From positions 20,425,580 to 20,489,579 of the forward strand of contig CM052355.1 in assembly GCA_028551475.1 (NCBI GenBank): a DNA stretch of 64,000 nucleotides, given 5' to 3'. Both the position numbers and the translations under genes were made by a program. Positions 11,269 to 22,266 of the stretch are shown piece after piece. Under the pieces are notes generated by a model. That model made no database searches. It was not told the origin of the DNA and saw only the letters and a list, made by a program, of their open reading frames with translations. Source of the stretch: Casuarina equisetifolia. Its lineage: Eukaryota; Streptophyta; Magnoliopsida; Fagales; Casuarinaceae. Numbering within the stretch: position 1 is the first letter of the stretch; each line of letters begins with the position of its first letter.

Positions 11269-14200
11269 TCAAACATTTTCAAGCACTAGCATTCCAAGCT
11301 CCCTTCGAAGAGCATAAAACCTTTCTTTATGCAAAGGTTTGGTTAGGATATTAGCAATTTGCTGATCAGTGCAAACAAATTCAAGCACAACATCACCCTT
11401 TTGAACATGACCCCTAATGAAATGATGTCTAATTTTTATATGCTTAGTTTTAAAGTGTTGTATAGGATTTTTAGTAAGATTAATGGCACTAGTGTTGTCA
11501 CATCTCAATGGAACTTTCTGTGATGATATACCATAATCCTCTAATTGGTGTTTCATCCACAAAATTTAAGTGTAACTACTAGTTGTAGCTATGTATTCGA
11601 CTTGAGTGGAGGAAAGAGCTACATAATTTTGTTTCTTGGAGTGCCATAAGACAAGCATGTTTCCAAGATAGTGACATCCACCACTCGTACTTTTCCTATC
11701 TAATTTGCAACCAGTATAATCTGAATCACTAAAGGTATGCAAGTTTAAGGTTGTATCTCTAGGATACCAAATTCCCAAAGAAACCGTGTCTCTAAGGTAT
11801 CTAAAGATTCTTTTAATGGCTACTAGGTGTTGTTCTTTAGGGTTAGATTGATACCTAGCACACAAGCATACACTAAACATAATATCAAGTCTGGATGTAG
11901 TCAAATACAACAAAGAACCAATCATTTCATGATATGATTTAGTGTCTACACTAATTCCATTTTCATCATTGGATAATGATAAAGAAGTACTCATAGGTGT
12001 GTTCATTGGTTTAGAGTCATGCATCTTATACTTTTTGAACAATTCATTTGTGTGTTTTGTTTAACTTATAAAGGTTTAATTTGCTATCCTAGAAAATATG
12101 TTAATTCACTCATCATACTCATTTCAAATTTAGTTTGCATGCATGCAACAAATTCTTCACATAGTGTAAAGTTTGTAGAACTAAACACAATGTTATCAAC
12201 ATATATTTGAACAATAAAAATTTCTTTTTCTTTGTTCTTAATAGATAAAGTGTTATCCACTTTTCCTTTCCTAAAACCATTATCAATCAAAAAGGTACTT
12301 AGTTTACCATACCATGCCCATGGAACTTGTTTCAAACCATATAAAGCTTTTGAGAGTTTAAAACCATGATTTGAATAAATTGGATTCTTAAATCCGGGTG
12401 GTTATTCAACATACACCTCTTCCTTTACAATACCATTTAAGAATGTATTTTTGACATCCATTTGAAAAAAGGTAAAGTTCATATAACAAGCAAAGGCAAG
12501 CAAAATTCTAATTGCTTCTAACCTAGCTACCAGTGCAAATGTTTCATCATAGTTAATTCCTTCTTCTTGGTTATTCCTTGTGCTACTAATCTAGCATTAT
12601 TCCTAGTAATGATGCCATTTTCATCTAGCTTGTTTCTAAACCCCCATTTTGTGCCTATAACTAGATGATCATTTGGTCTAGGAACTAGATTCCAAAACTT
12701 GCTTCTCTCAAACTGGTTTAATTCTTCCTATATGGCAAAAAACTAGTTTTCATCCTCAAAAGCCTCATCTACTTTCTTTGGCTTTACTTGGGATAGAAAG
12801 GCTTGATGTTCACAAGTGTTGTGAACCCGAGACCATGTACTAACTCTAACATTTGGATCTCCTATGATATGATCTTGATCTACTTCACCTCTTACTCTAG
12901 GAAAGGAAGGATCCCTAGTCTCAATCTCCCCCTCAACTTTAGTCCTATTTGGAACACTCTTAGAGCTAATGTTTTCTTTGATTTCTAGAGTACCTTGACA
13001 ATCATCTTCAAATTTAACATGAATTGACTCTTCCACAACTAGGATTCGTTTGTTGAGCACACTATATGCCTTACTTGTATGAGAGTATCCAAGAAATATT
13101 GCTTGATCACTTTTGGAATTAAACTTTCCAAGTGATTCTTTTCCATGGTTTAAAACAAAACATTTACTACCAAAGATATGAAAATAAGAAATGTTTGGTT
13201 TTCTTTCAAAGAATAGTTCAATAGGTGTCTTTTTTTAAAATTGGCCTTATGAGAGGATGTTTGGTGAATTTTAAATGCAAGTGAACATGTCGAACAAGTA
13301 ATATAATGATAAGAAAAGTATCGTCCCACGAAAATTGGTGAATATTAAACTAATTAAGTACTAATGATGAATTAATCCTAAAATTTATCTAGCAAATCAA
13401 AATATTGTTGATGTTGAATTAAAATTTAAAACTTTCAAAACGAAAACTCAAGACTAATTAAAATTGAATCCAAGTAAGAAAAATCAAGATGAGAAACATG
13501 TTAGAGCTTCCGATTTCACCAAAACTACTAGATATGAATTTTCATAGTTTATGCCTACAAGAATGATATTATCCATGTGATGGCGGAACTTCCTAATTTA
13601 TTTACTATCCTATGTCTAGGTATAATAAACCTATTTAATTTATTAATTCACTATATCTCTATATGTGAATTGAAACAAAAAATGCATTAGGATCTGTGAA
13701 TATTCCTGGTTTACAATAAATCTTTTGATCATCTTATCACCGAAAGCCACACAAATAACATGGTAATGTCTATCCACATTTAATTCATGGTTATATATTA
13801 TAAGAAGCAATTGCATATTAAATCATTCAAGTGGTGGCCAATCACTTAAAAGCATTAAACATAATAATATATAACTCACATAAATAAAATATCTTACAAA
13901 ACATAAAAACTTATAAAATTCACATCATCATAGTTAGGCTACATCTTCGCTCTAACAAAAGAAGTTTAGAACATAATAAAATAACAAACCAAAGCAATAA
14001 TAGAAATTAAGCAAAACATCTTAAATAAAAAAACAGGAAAGTTGTCATCACACTGTCTTTTCTTTAAGAATTCTTTATAGAATTCCTACAATTCAAGAAT
14101 GATGAAAAGTAGAGGGAAGCTTTCACGCCTATATTTCTCTTTTTCTTTCTTGGTTTTCTCTTTTCTTCTCTCACTTTTTCTCTCTTCCTTGGTTGGTTTC

Positions 14201-17200
14201 GGCGGCAACACGCGGCTTTTTCTTCTTTTCTCTCTCTTCTCTCTCTTCTTCTCTTGTGCAATGCCTTCTTTCCCTTTTAATTCACTGTTCTTTTGCCTTT
14301 TTATGCTATCTTGGGACGTGTTCCCTAAGATTCTCCCTTAGTAATTCACTTTTTTGCCCCTTTTCCTTTATTTCCTTTCTTGTCCTTTTTTGTCCTTTTC
14401 CTCATCTTTTGCTACTTTACACGTTGCCTCCTCTTTTCTTCTTTTGACTTCTTTTTCTTTCCTTGTCTTCTTCACGTGCCTTTTTGTAACTTTCTCTTCC
14501 TTTATTTCTTTTGCTCTTTTGGGGTTTGTTGCATAAATAACACCAATTTACATAAATATATCAAAACTTAAAAATTATCTTATAAAAGTTGTATTATTTA
14601 TATCCTAAAATAGTCAAAATAACTCTATAAAAATAGAGTTATCATAGGACGATTTGAAATATAACAAGCTGTACTTACAACTTCTCCCAAAAATGCTTAG
14701 GAAGGTTATATTCACACATTATGGTCTTAGCCATTTCTTGAAGAGTTCTATTTTCCTTTCAACAACACCATTTTGTTGTGGTGTTCTAGGTGCTGAAAAA
14801 TTATATAAGATGTCATTTTCTAAACAAAACTTTTCAAAGAATTGGTTTTCAAATTCACCACCATGATTAGTTTTTATTTTTACAATTGAAAAATCTTTTT
14901 AATTTTGAACCATTTTGCAAAATTCAACAAACTTCTCAAATGCCTCATCCTTTTTAGCAAGTAAGTATGTCCATGTGAATCTAGAATAGTCATCTATAAT
15001 GACTAAGACATAATATTTGCCATTTAAAATTTCTGTTCTCATCGAATTAAAAAGATCCATGTGTAGTATCTCTAATGGTCTAGATGTATTCACTACAAGC
15101 TTCGATTTGAAGTTGTTTTGTGTATGTTTACCCTTAATGCATGCTTCACACAATCTATCATGGTTAAACTCTAGAGATGGAAGACCTTTAACTAGATTAT
15201 ACTTATATAACTTTTCTATTAAGCCTAGACCTGCATGTCCTAGCTTTCTATGCCATAACTAAGCATCCACTTTTTTATTCACGACAAGGCATGTTTGTTC
15301 AGCATTCAATTCACTCAAATCAAGCACATAGATATGATCTTTTCTATTTTTAACAATCTTCATATTATGCTTAATATACTCAACAAGACAATTTTCTTTT
15401 CCAAATTTTATCTTGAATCCTTTATCATATAATTTTCTTATGCTAAGTAAATTAAATTTCAATTCATCTACAAACAAAACCTTGGATACAAGTAAGGTTT
15501 CAAAGTTATCTATAGTTCCCATACCTTTTATCCTTCCTTTGGAGTTATTTGCAAAAGACACCGTACCTCCATTTCTTAACTCAAGTGTTGAGAAGAGCTC
15601 CTTCATCCCAGTCATGTGCCAAGAGCAGCCACTATCCATAATCCATATGTTTTTTAGCTTTTTGTCTTTCGCTTGTGCACTCAAAACCTGTAGAAACAAA
15701 TTGGATCGTTGAAGTGCTTAATACCTTTTTTATTTTGGGTCCATGAGTGTTATTTGGACTTAGATTTTTGACATTATTAAGTAACCAAAGTTTCTTTACT
15801 TTGTAAGTCTTTCTCAGTCTGATTGGACATTTATCAAATATATGACCAATATAATTGTAAAAAAAGCATTTACTATAATGTAGCGAAATTGAACATTCTT
15901 TTTCTTTAAAGAAATGAGTAAATGACTTTGATTTGTTATTTGCTTTATATCCTAGTCCTACTTTATTATATATACCTTTTTGAGAGTTTAAAATCTTATC
16001 TAACAAAACACTTCCTTTTGAGAATTTTTCTAACAGCAAGTTATTTGCATCAAGTTTTGACTTCAAATCATTATTTTCTTTCTCTAGCTCAAGAACTCTA
16101 TTTTTAAGATTATCAACATGTATTTTAACATCAAAACACATGCTATTATCACAAGAAGTTTTTGTTTCTATGTTCATATATTTAGATTTATTGTGTTTTT
16201 CATGTATATCACTCATATATGCATCATACTTCACATATACATTAGCAGGGATACTAATGTTATCACGTACCAAAATTGAAGTATTTTTCTGTTCAGTTTC
16301 ATCTCTACATGCAGTAGTTAATATGCTTTATTTATCATGTACAACAATTAAAACATTTTGACTTTCATGATCAATAGTTAGAGCAGTTTGATCAGCATGT
16401 ACAAGAGTCAAGATTTTCAGTTTTTCAAATTTATTTTTAGCTTTTAGCTTTTTGTATTTAATTTTTAATTTGTTTGCATACTCAACTAAGTTAGATAAGG
16501 CAGTTTCTAAACCAGTGTTTATATGAAGAAGCAATTTAAAATTGCTTACCTCAATAGTTTCTTCCTCAAGAGTTGATGTTGTGGTTAGGCATAGATGTGC
16601 AACTTCATCTTGAATTTCATCATCAAATAAGAAGTTCTCATCATCCCAGGTAGCAATCATAGCTTTCTTTTTGTTATTGCTATTTCTCTTCTTGATCACT
16701 AGATAATCAACCTTGATGTGTCCCAATTTTCTGCATTCATAACACACATTTTCCTTAGGTTCATTTGATTCTTTTGCTCCTAGTTTGCCCTATATTTTTA
16801 CTTAATCCTCTTCTTAGAAATCTTCTAAATCTTCTAGCTATAAGAGCTACTTCATCATTTTCTGATTCTTCCTCTTCAACCTTTTCAACTTCCACTTTAA
16901 GTGCAAGTGATCTTCTATTTTTCTTCTCTTTTTATCTTTTCATAAATTGCATTTCATGAGTTTTTAGAGAACCTAGCAAGTCATCCAAGGTCAGCACATC
17001 TAGGTCATGACCTTCTTCTATGGTCATCTTCTTAAGATCCCAACTTTCGGGTAGGGATACTAACATTTTTCTTACCATTTCCTCATTTGTGTAGGTTTTT
17101 CCTAACAGTTTAATGTTCAGAAATAATTTCAGTGAATCTACCAAATATGTCACTAATAGTTTCAGAATCTTTCATAACAAACAATTCATAGTCATATGTA

Positions 17201-17560
17201 AGCATAGTGACTTAAGAAGACTTTACCTTTTTGGTTCCTTCATAGATGACTTTTAATTTATCCCAAATCTCTTTACCGGTGAGACAAGAGGATACTTTGT
17301 TAAACTCATGTGCTCTAAGACCACTATAGATCATATTCATGGACTTAGCATTTAACCCCATTAGTTTAGCTTCATTTTTTGTCCACTCATCAATCACGGG
17401 TAATGTAATACCCTTCTTGATTACTTCCCAAGCTTTTGGAACTTGGCCTATTACAAAGACTTGCATTAATTGTTTTCAATGCCTAAAATTAATGCCATCA
17501 AATAAAGGAGGTTTATTAAACCTCGTAACAGCTAAACCTTTATCAAAAAGCCATAATATG
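11269..17560 (-). pseudogene. gag-pol remnant of the 10.4 kb copia element
   Basis: Domains on the - strand, in reading order: gag at about 17560-16300 (PPLFDG near its start, a retroviral-type zinc knuckle CYECRKLGHIKVDY near 16745 whose fourth ligand is Tyr instead of Cys); aspartic protease at 15699-15259 (DSGCSWHMTG); integrase core at about 15153-14650 and, past an inserted solo LTR, 13257-12740; reverse transcriptase at about 12700-11566, where the catalytic box at 12192-12203 reads YVDN rather than YVDD; RNase H at 11562-11269 ending near LTKPL. Frameshifts and stops split it into about ten pieces. The knuckle and RT changes each remove a key residue, so this copy cannot encode a working polyprotein. 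The many short open frames on the + strand across this interval are shadows. Confidence 0.88.
13258..14644 (-). repeat. Solo LTR, copy C, inserted in the copia integrase region
   Basis: This is a third copy of the solo-LTR family, 1.39 kb long. On the - strand it begins TGATAACTCTATTTTTATAG (14644 downwards) and ends CACCAAACA (13258). Flanking pentamers are GAGGA (13253-13257) and TAGGA (14645-14649). The copia integrase reading is in register on both sides once the insert and one duplication copy are discounted. About 14130-14540 is a CT-rich low-complexity stretch that makes this copy longer than A and B; the overlapping serine/phenylalanine-rich open frames there are not genes. Confidence 0.82.
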
Positions 17561-17594
17561 GATCTACTCTAGGATGTTAATCCTTTTAATCAGA

Positions 17595-17613
17595 GAACTT
17601 GGCTCTGATACCA
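17595..17613 (-). promoter_or_regulatory. Primer-binding site (tRNA-iMet type) of the 10.4 kb copia element
   Basis: The - strand reads TGGTATCAGAGCCAAGTTC two bases inside the 5' LTR (17616-19375). The first 12 bases match the 3' end complement of plant initiator methionine tRNA, the usual minus-strand primer for copia elements. Confidence 0.9.
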
Positions 17614-17615
17614 AT

Positions 17616-19375
17616 TGTTGGGTTTTATAGCTTAACAAGAAGGGGGGTTGAATCGTTTAAGCCAAGACTTAATAATAATTTTTCTAGTCTAAAAAATATT
17701 CTAAGTGCATAAAAAAGTCACACAAATAGAGCAAGTATCAAGCAAGTAAATTCTAAGCAAATGACACGTTAGTTTACAATGAGACATCAAATTATCATCG
17801 AATATTTAACAACTATTTAGCAAATAAAATAATTGGCTAGTACCAAGTAAATGATAGAATAATTAGCAGCAAATAGCAAGAAACATTCAAGTCAATAGAG
17901 GGAAAAGAAAGAACACCAGATTTATCACGGTGGTTTGGCACTCAATCCTTGAGTCCTACATCCACCCTCTTGTCCTTTAATCTAACTGATTAAAGTCTCC
18001 TTTACTCAAACCAGATTAGGAGAAAATGTTCTCCCTAATCTAAATAATTCCTTCTCAAAGGAATTCTTAAGTGCAGTTACAAGATATGATCAAAAGATCA
18101 TGTATAGATGCAAATCCCTAAATAATATAATTATATATGGGATATTACTGGTTAGAGGAACTATTCAAGTATCAATAATAAAGTTCAAAGCTCCTATCAC
18201 AAAATCTCCAATTTCAACAAATTAGGGTTTCAGATTTCTCAAAATATTTATGTGCAATATATATTCTTAAATGTAATTAGCACATAAATAATGTTATACA
18301 CAGTGCAATCAATTGAATAATCAAAGGATAAGCCGAATAATCAAATATCACTGAATCCTTGTGAGTCATTAAGAAATGAGAGAACTTGGATTAAATAATA
18401 TAGTGAGCTCAAAAGATCATTTCGTTGTATAGAGAACACTTCAAATAGTTGTCAATCATCAACACCATTTTCATGCATGTGTTCTTCTTAAATAGAAAAT
18501 AAATTTAAGGCTTTTTAGATCAAACTGAGTCGTAGCCTTTTTTCCGTTAGAAACAATGAGCCATCCATCAAATTGATCTTAAATCACTTCTCAGAACTTC
18601 AATCTAACCGTTCTGACATCCCGTCTTCTCCAAGATCCTCCCATTGAGGATTCGGTGCTAGAGAGAATGAAGGTGTCACCAGAGGCTGGCTTCTTTTTAA
18701 AAGCCAGTAATTAAGGCACTGATCCAACAAGCCTCACTTAAGCATGCTTTTGTTAAGTTGAACGACATCGTAGCATTATGTAGTCGGGTGAGAAGTAGGT
18801 AGGGCTTCTACAACATATGTAGGCCTTAACACAGGTCAGTCTTGGATCTAACCCGGTCCAGCTCTTATTGAGCATAGTCTAGTAGCATGTAAGGTCTAAC
18901 AATATAAGCATGGTCTAATACTATAAGCATGGTCTAGCAATATAAGCACAGTCCATCAATATGAGCATAGTCCAGCAATATAGCATGGTCCAATACTATA
19001 AGCATGGTCCAGCAATATAAGCATTTGGCAAGATCACATTTGATGTAACATATAGCTTCACTTGAATTAAAATCAAGCTAGAGTCAAAGCTCCTTATATG
19101 TTCCTACAAGAGCATGGAGCCAAGTATCATTTTTCTTAAAAATATATTCAAATATATTTTTAACATCATTCACAAATATATTTCTCAAGAGCACTTTAAG
19201 AAGATGTTTTATGAAAGAATGTAGAAACCTAGCTACTTTATAATATCATTGATTGATATTATAATTTGTACATTTTTTACTTCCTATGATTTATTTTTGC
19301 ACATGTGAAAAAAAATTTTGAGAAAGTAATTTACAAATAGATTTTTTTCACAACAAAACCCTTATTTATCCAATA
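17616..19375 (-). repeat. 5' LTR of the 10.4 kb copia element
   Basis: This is the direct partner of 8976-10728, 1760 bp long, starting (in + direction) TGTTGGGTTTTATAGC. The outer end reads CCAATA where the partner has CCAACA, so the terminal dinucleotide has mutated. Confidence 0.9.
18901..19024. repeat. 19-bp minisatellite, about 6.5 units, in the 5' LTR
   Basis: The same 19-bp unit family as at 10222-10373 is present here as six units, one shortened to 18 bp, plus a partial unit. The two LTRs were identical at insertion, so unit number has changed since then in at least one of them. Confidence 0.85.
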
Positions 19376-19800
19376 GCTTTGACTTGTATAAAGATAATTA
19401 CATCATGAGTCATGGGCTTTCTCCAAGCCATCAAATATTTATTGAATAAGAAAAAAAGAAATAAGAAGCTTTTACCATCTATAAAAGTTTTTAGTATGGA
19501 TAAAGTATTTGATAAAGTGTTGTGAAGGTTTATTACTTCCTTACGGTATTAGATTTAGTTTAGATTCTCAAATGTTACTATTATTGTTGGACATTCCTTG
19601 AAGATCATTGCAACTCTTTCGGTTTAATCAATCTTATAAAGGCTTGAGAAGTAAGAACTTTAGGAAATTTTTCCTCCAAATGGAAAGGCAAAATTGATGA
19701 GCTAAAGATTGGTGAAAGCAACCCAACTTTGACTGATGACAACATCATTGTTAATCTCTCAAAGTGTATAAGCTTTTCGTTAAGATTGATGGAACAATTA
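19376..19800. other. Intergenic stretch between two LTR elements
   Basis: No gene or clear repeat border is seen. Part of it may be older retrotransposon sequence. Confidence 0.4.
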
Positions 19801-20238
19801 TGTTAGAAGGTATAATTGTAATTATGGATCTTAGGGTTATCTTTTTGTTATAGTGGATTTTCCTAGTAATATTCGAGTAGGATTCTCATCCTCTTATAGT
19901 AATAGGTTTTTCTAGTAGTATTTAACAAAGATTTCTTTAGGATTTCTCTATAAATAGGAGAAGTATGGAAAAACCTAGTAGGTAAGCAAAGAAAGTCCCT
20001 TAAGGGGCTAATTGTTGAAGAAAACCATTCTCATGAATTCTAGTTGATAAGAGAATCTAGGAGATACTTGTTTGATGAAAGGGAAAGTATGAGAAATTTA
20101 ATGAAAAAATACTATAGGAAACATAGGACATTATGATATTCTAAATCTCTTAAATCTATTATGTTTAAGCGTGTGTTTTCTCATGATTATGTGTTTGATC
20201 TCTATGTGGATGATGCAATTTGGTTGAATTCCCAAACA
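19801..20238 (+). repeat. 5' LTR of the short retroelement
   Basis: This repeat starts TGTTAGAAGG and ends CCCAAACA. Shared blocks with the 3' copy include CATCCTCTTATA, a TATA-like CTATAAATA near 19950 followed by AGAGAAG-type sequence, and a closing GATGATGC..ATTTGGTT block. The region after CTATAAATA is the likely LTR transcription start. Confidence 0.72.
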
Positions 20239-20240
20239 AA

Positions 20241-20252
20241 TGGTATTAAAGC
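20241..20252 (+). promoter_or_regulatory. Primer-binding site-like sequence of the short retroelement
   Basis: TGGTATTAAAGC lies two bases after the 5' LTR, matching the tRNA-Met primer site at 10 of 12 bases. Confidence 0.65.
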
Positions 20253-21835
20253 TATTGAGATCCTTAACAAATGGTGCGGTGAGCATGGATAAATCATAGA
20301 AGATCATGACCAAAGATGATGGATCAAACATGGTGAATACAACTGGAGAAGCAGAAATGTTTTGAGGTGAGATTTTCTCTTTTCCTAAATCCAGTTTGAT
20401 TTTAGATGATGTTAATGTAGATTAATTGGAATATGTTGTTGTAGTGGTGGATTGAGGTTTACAAAGTGCAAATCTTTGTCTTTCTATCTAGATATGAGCA
20501 TTTATAAGCCAAATTGGAGATTTTTGTTAAAGTGTACAATGTTTTGGAGATGATTAGTATTCTTAAGATGACAAATTGAAAATCATGTGGTGGTCTTGTG
20601 AATCTTTAGCTTAAGTTATAGTGTCAAATGACAAAGAATGATGGATATATTAGTGTTTGAAGGTGGAGACCAAGATGGACAACTAAGAACAAATTTAAAG
20701 ATCTACTTTGATTCATTGCATGTAGTGGTGAAGTAAAGGTGACTGAATGATCTATGTGGAGGATTCTAGTTCTAACCCAAGTGGCAGAACGATGAATGAT
20801 GTCAGAGTTTCACTAAAAGGGTTGGGTTAAATCTGCGGTTTTTGAGTGACAACTAAAATCCTAACTGTTAAAGGTTGATTAGTGTCAACAACAGTAGCAA
20901 ATAATAAATCAGCAAGTTCCAATCCAATTCATTGTGGAGATCTTGTTGATCAATTATAAAAGATGGTGGTAGCAAAAATTAGGTCATTGACGGGTTGAAA
21001 CCGAGTTAGGTGGACCTAGGTTGCAGAAGATGTAATGCCATGCATAGGAGATGCATGTGAGATGCATGCTCCAAATTCACAGCCAATGCATGTGAGGTGC
21101 ACATTCCAAATTGAAAAAAAAAATTACTTTTTTGCAAGGCTATAAGGGGAGCATTTTGATGACTTTGTTGATGGATTGATGATTAAAGGGGAGTTTGTAA
21201 TACTATTAATTTTTTTGTAGATAGAGAAGTAAAATTATGGGTAATTTCAAGTTTATTAATAACCAGATGAGTTGTGGGAGGCTCCCATGGTCAATTCCAA
21301 AAAAGCACCAACAATTTTGAATAGGAGATTAAACTCTTTAACGGGTGGATTCTAAAAAGAGATCTCAATTGTTGTATAAGACCTGGAATTTTTATTTTTA
21401 TTAATTGCCTTATGGTAAAGGAGGTAAGTGGATAGAAAAAGGCTATGATGATATATAGATGTTTGAAGAGAAACACAGCTTAGAAAAGGTGTAACCTAAT
21501 ATAAGCTATAGCAAAAGTGCCTAAAAAGGTATGACCTAAGAAAGGTATGGTTTAAGAATAGGCAAAGGTAACACAGTTGATAAAGACTTGTTTTGAAAAG
21601 AGTTTATCTGGTTTTTCTCTTTCAAAATATTGTGGTTGAAAAAAGTTTTCTTAGTCTTTCTCTATCCAAAGATTATAGTTATGGAAGTTGAAAAGAGTTT
21701 CTCCAATCTTTCTCTTTCCAAAAATTATGGTTGTGTAATTGATATATTCAAAAAGATTTTCTATACTTTCCAATAATGTAAGAATGTTGCACAAAATTGT
21801 TCCAAAGGAAGATTATTAGGATTGATAGAAAATTA

Positions 21836-22266
21836 GGTTAGAAGGTATGGACCTTGGGGTTATCTTTTTATTGTAATAGGTTTTTTTGGCAATATCCAAC
21901 TAGGATTCCCATCCTCTTATAATAGTAGGTTTTCCTAATAGTATTAAATTAGGATTTTTTTAGGATTTCACTATAAATAAGAGAAGTATAAAGAAACCTA
22001 GTGGGCAAGCAGAGAATGTCCCTTGAGGGGCTAATCATTAAAGAGAACCTCTCTCATTGATTTTAGTTGATGAAAGAATCAATGGGATACTTGTTTAATG
22101 AGAGAAAAAGTATAAAAAAATATATATATAGTAAGAGATTATAGGGGACGTAGCACATTATAATGTTCTCAACCTTTTAAATCTACAGTGTTTGAGTGTG
22201 TACATTCCCACAATTATGTGTTCAATCTTTATATGGATGATGCGATTTGGTTAAATTCCCCCAACA
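21836..22266 (+). repeat. 3' LTR of the short retroelement
   Basis: This repeat matches 19801-20238 along its length with many substitutions and a few indels; the first base of TGTTAG has changed to G. It ends CCCCCAACA. A TATA-like CTATAAATAAG is at about 21971. Confidence 0.72.

Larger units (their letters stand above)
8976..19375 (-). mobile_element. Full-length but inactivated Ty1/copia retrotransposon, 10.4 kb
   Basis: The element has two long direct LTRs (8976-10728 and 17616-19375), a primer-binding site next to the right-hand LTR, a polypurine tract next to the left-hand LTR, and gag-protease-integrase-RT-RNase H in copia order on the - strand. Flanking pentamers are GATTT (8971-8975) and GCTTT (19376-19380), four of five matching. 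By eye the two LTRs differ at about 7-9% of the first 265 aligned bases and by several indels, so the insertion is old. All coding domains carry stops or frameshifts. A solo LTR (13258-14644) is inserted in the integrase region. The long LTRs and long 3' untranslated stretch resemble SIRE/Maximus-type copia elements, but the lineage is an inference. Confidence 0.9.
19801..22266 (+). mobile_element. Short LTR retroelement without recognisable coding domains (probably non-autonomous)
   Basis: Two direct repeats of about 0.43 kb (19801-20238 and 21836-22266) bracket a 1.6 kb internal region. The left copy starts TGTTAGAAGG and ends CCCAAACA; two bases later comes TGGTATTAAAGC, a one-base variant of the tRNA-Met primer site TGGTATCAGAGC. 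No gag, protease, integrase, RT or RNase H motif was found between the LTRs, and reading frames there are short (longest 66 aa). The element would need proteins from a related autonomous copia element. No matching flanking duplication was found (AATTA on the left, CTTTT on the right). Confidence 0.7.

Noticed and set aside
14064..14571. Cluster of overlapping open frames on both strands rich in Ser/Phe or Arg/Lys/Glu
   Set aside because: They come from a CT-rich low-complexity stretch inside a solo LTR.
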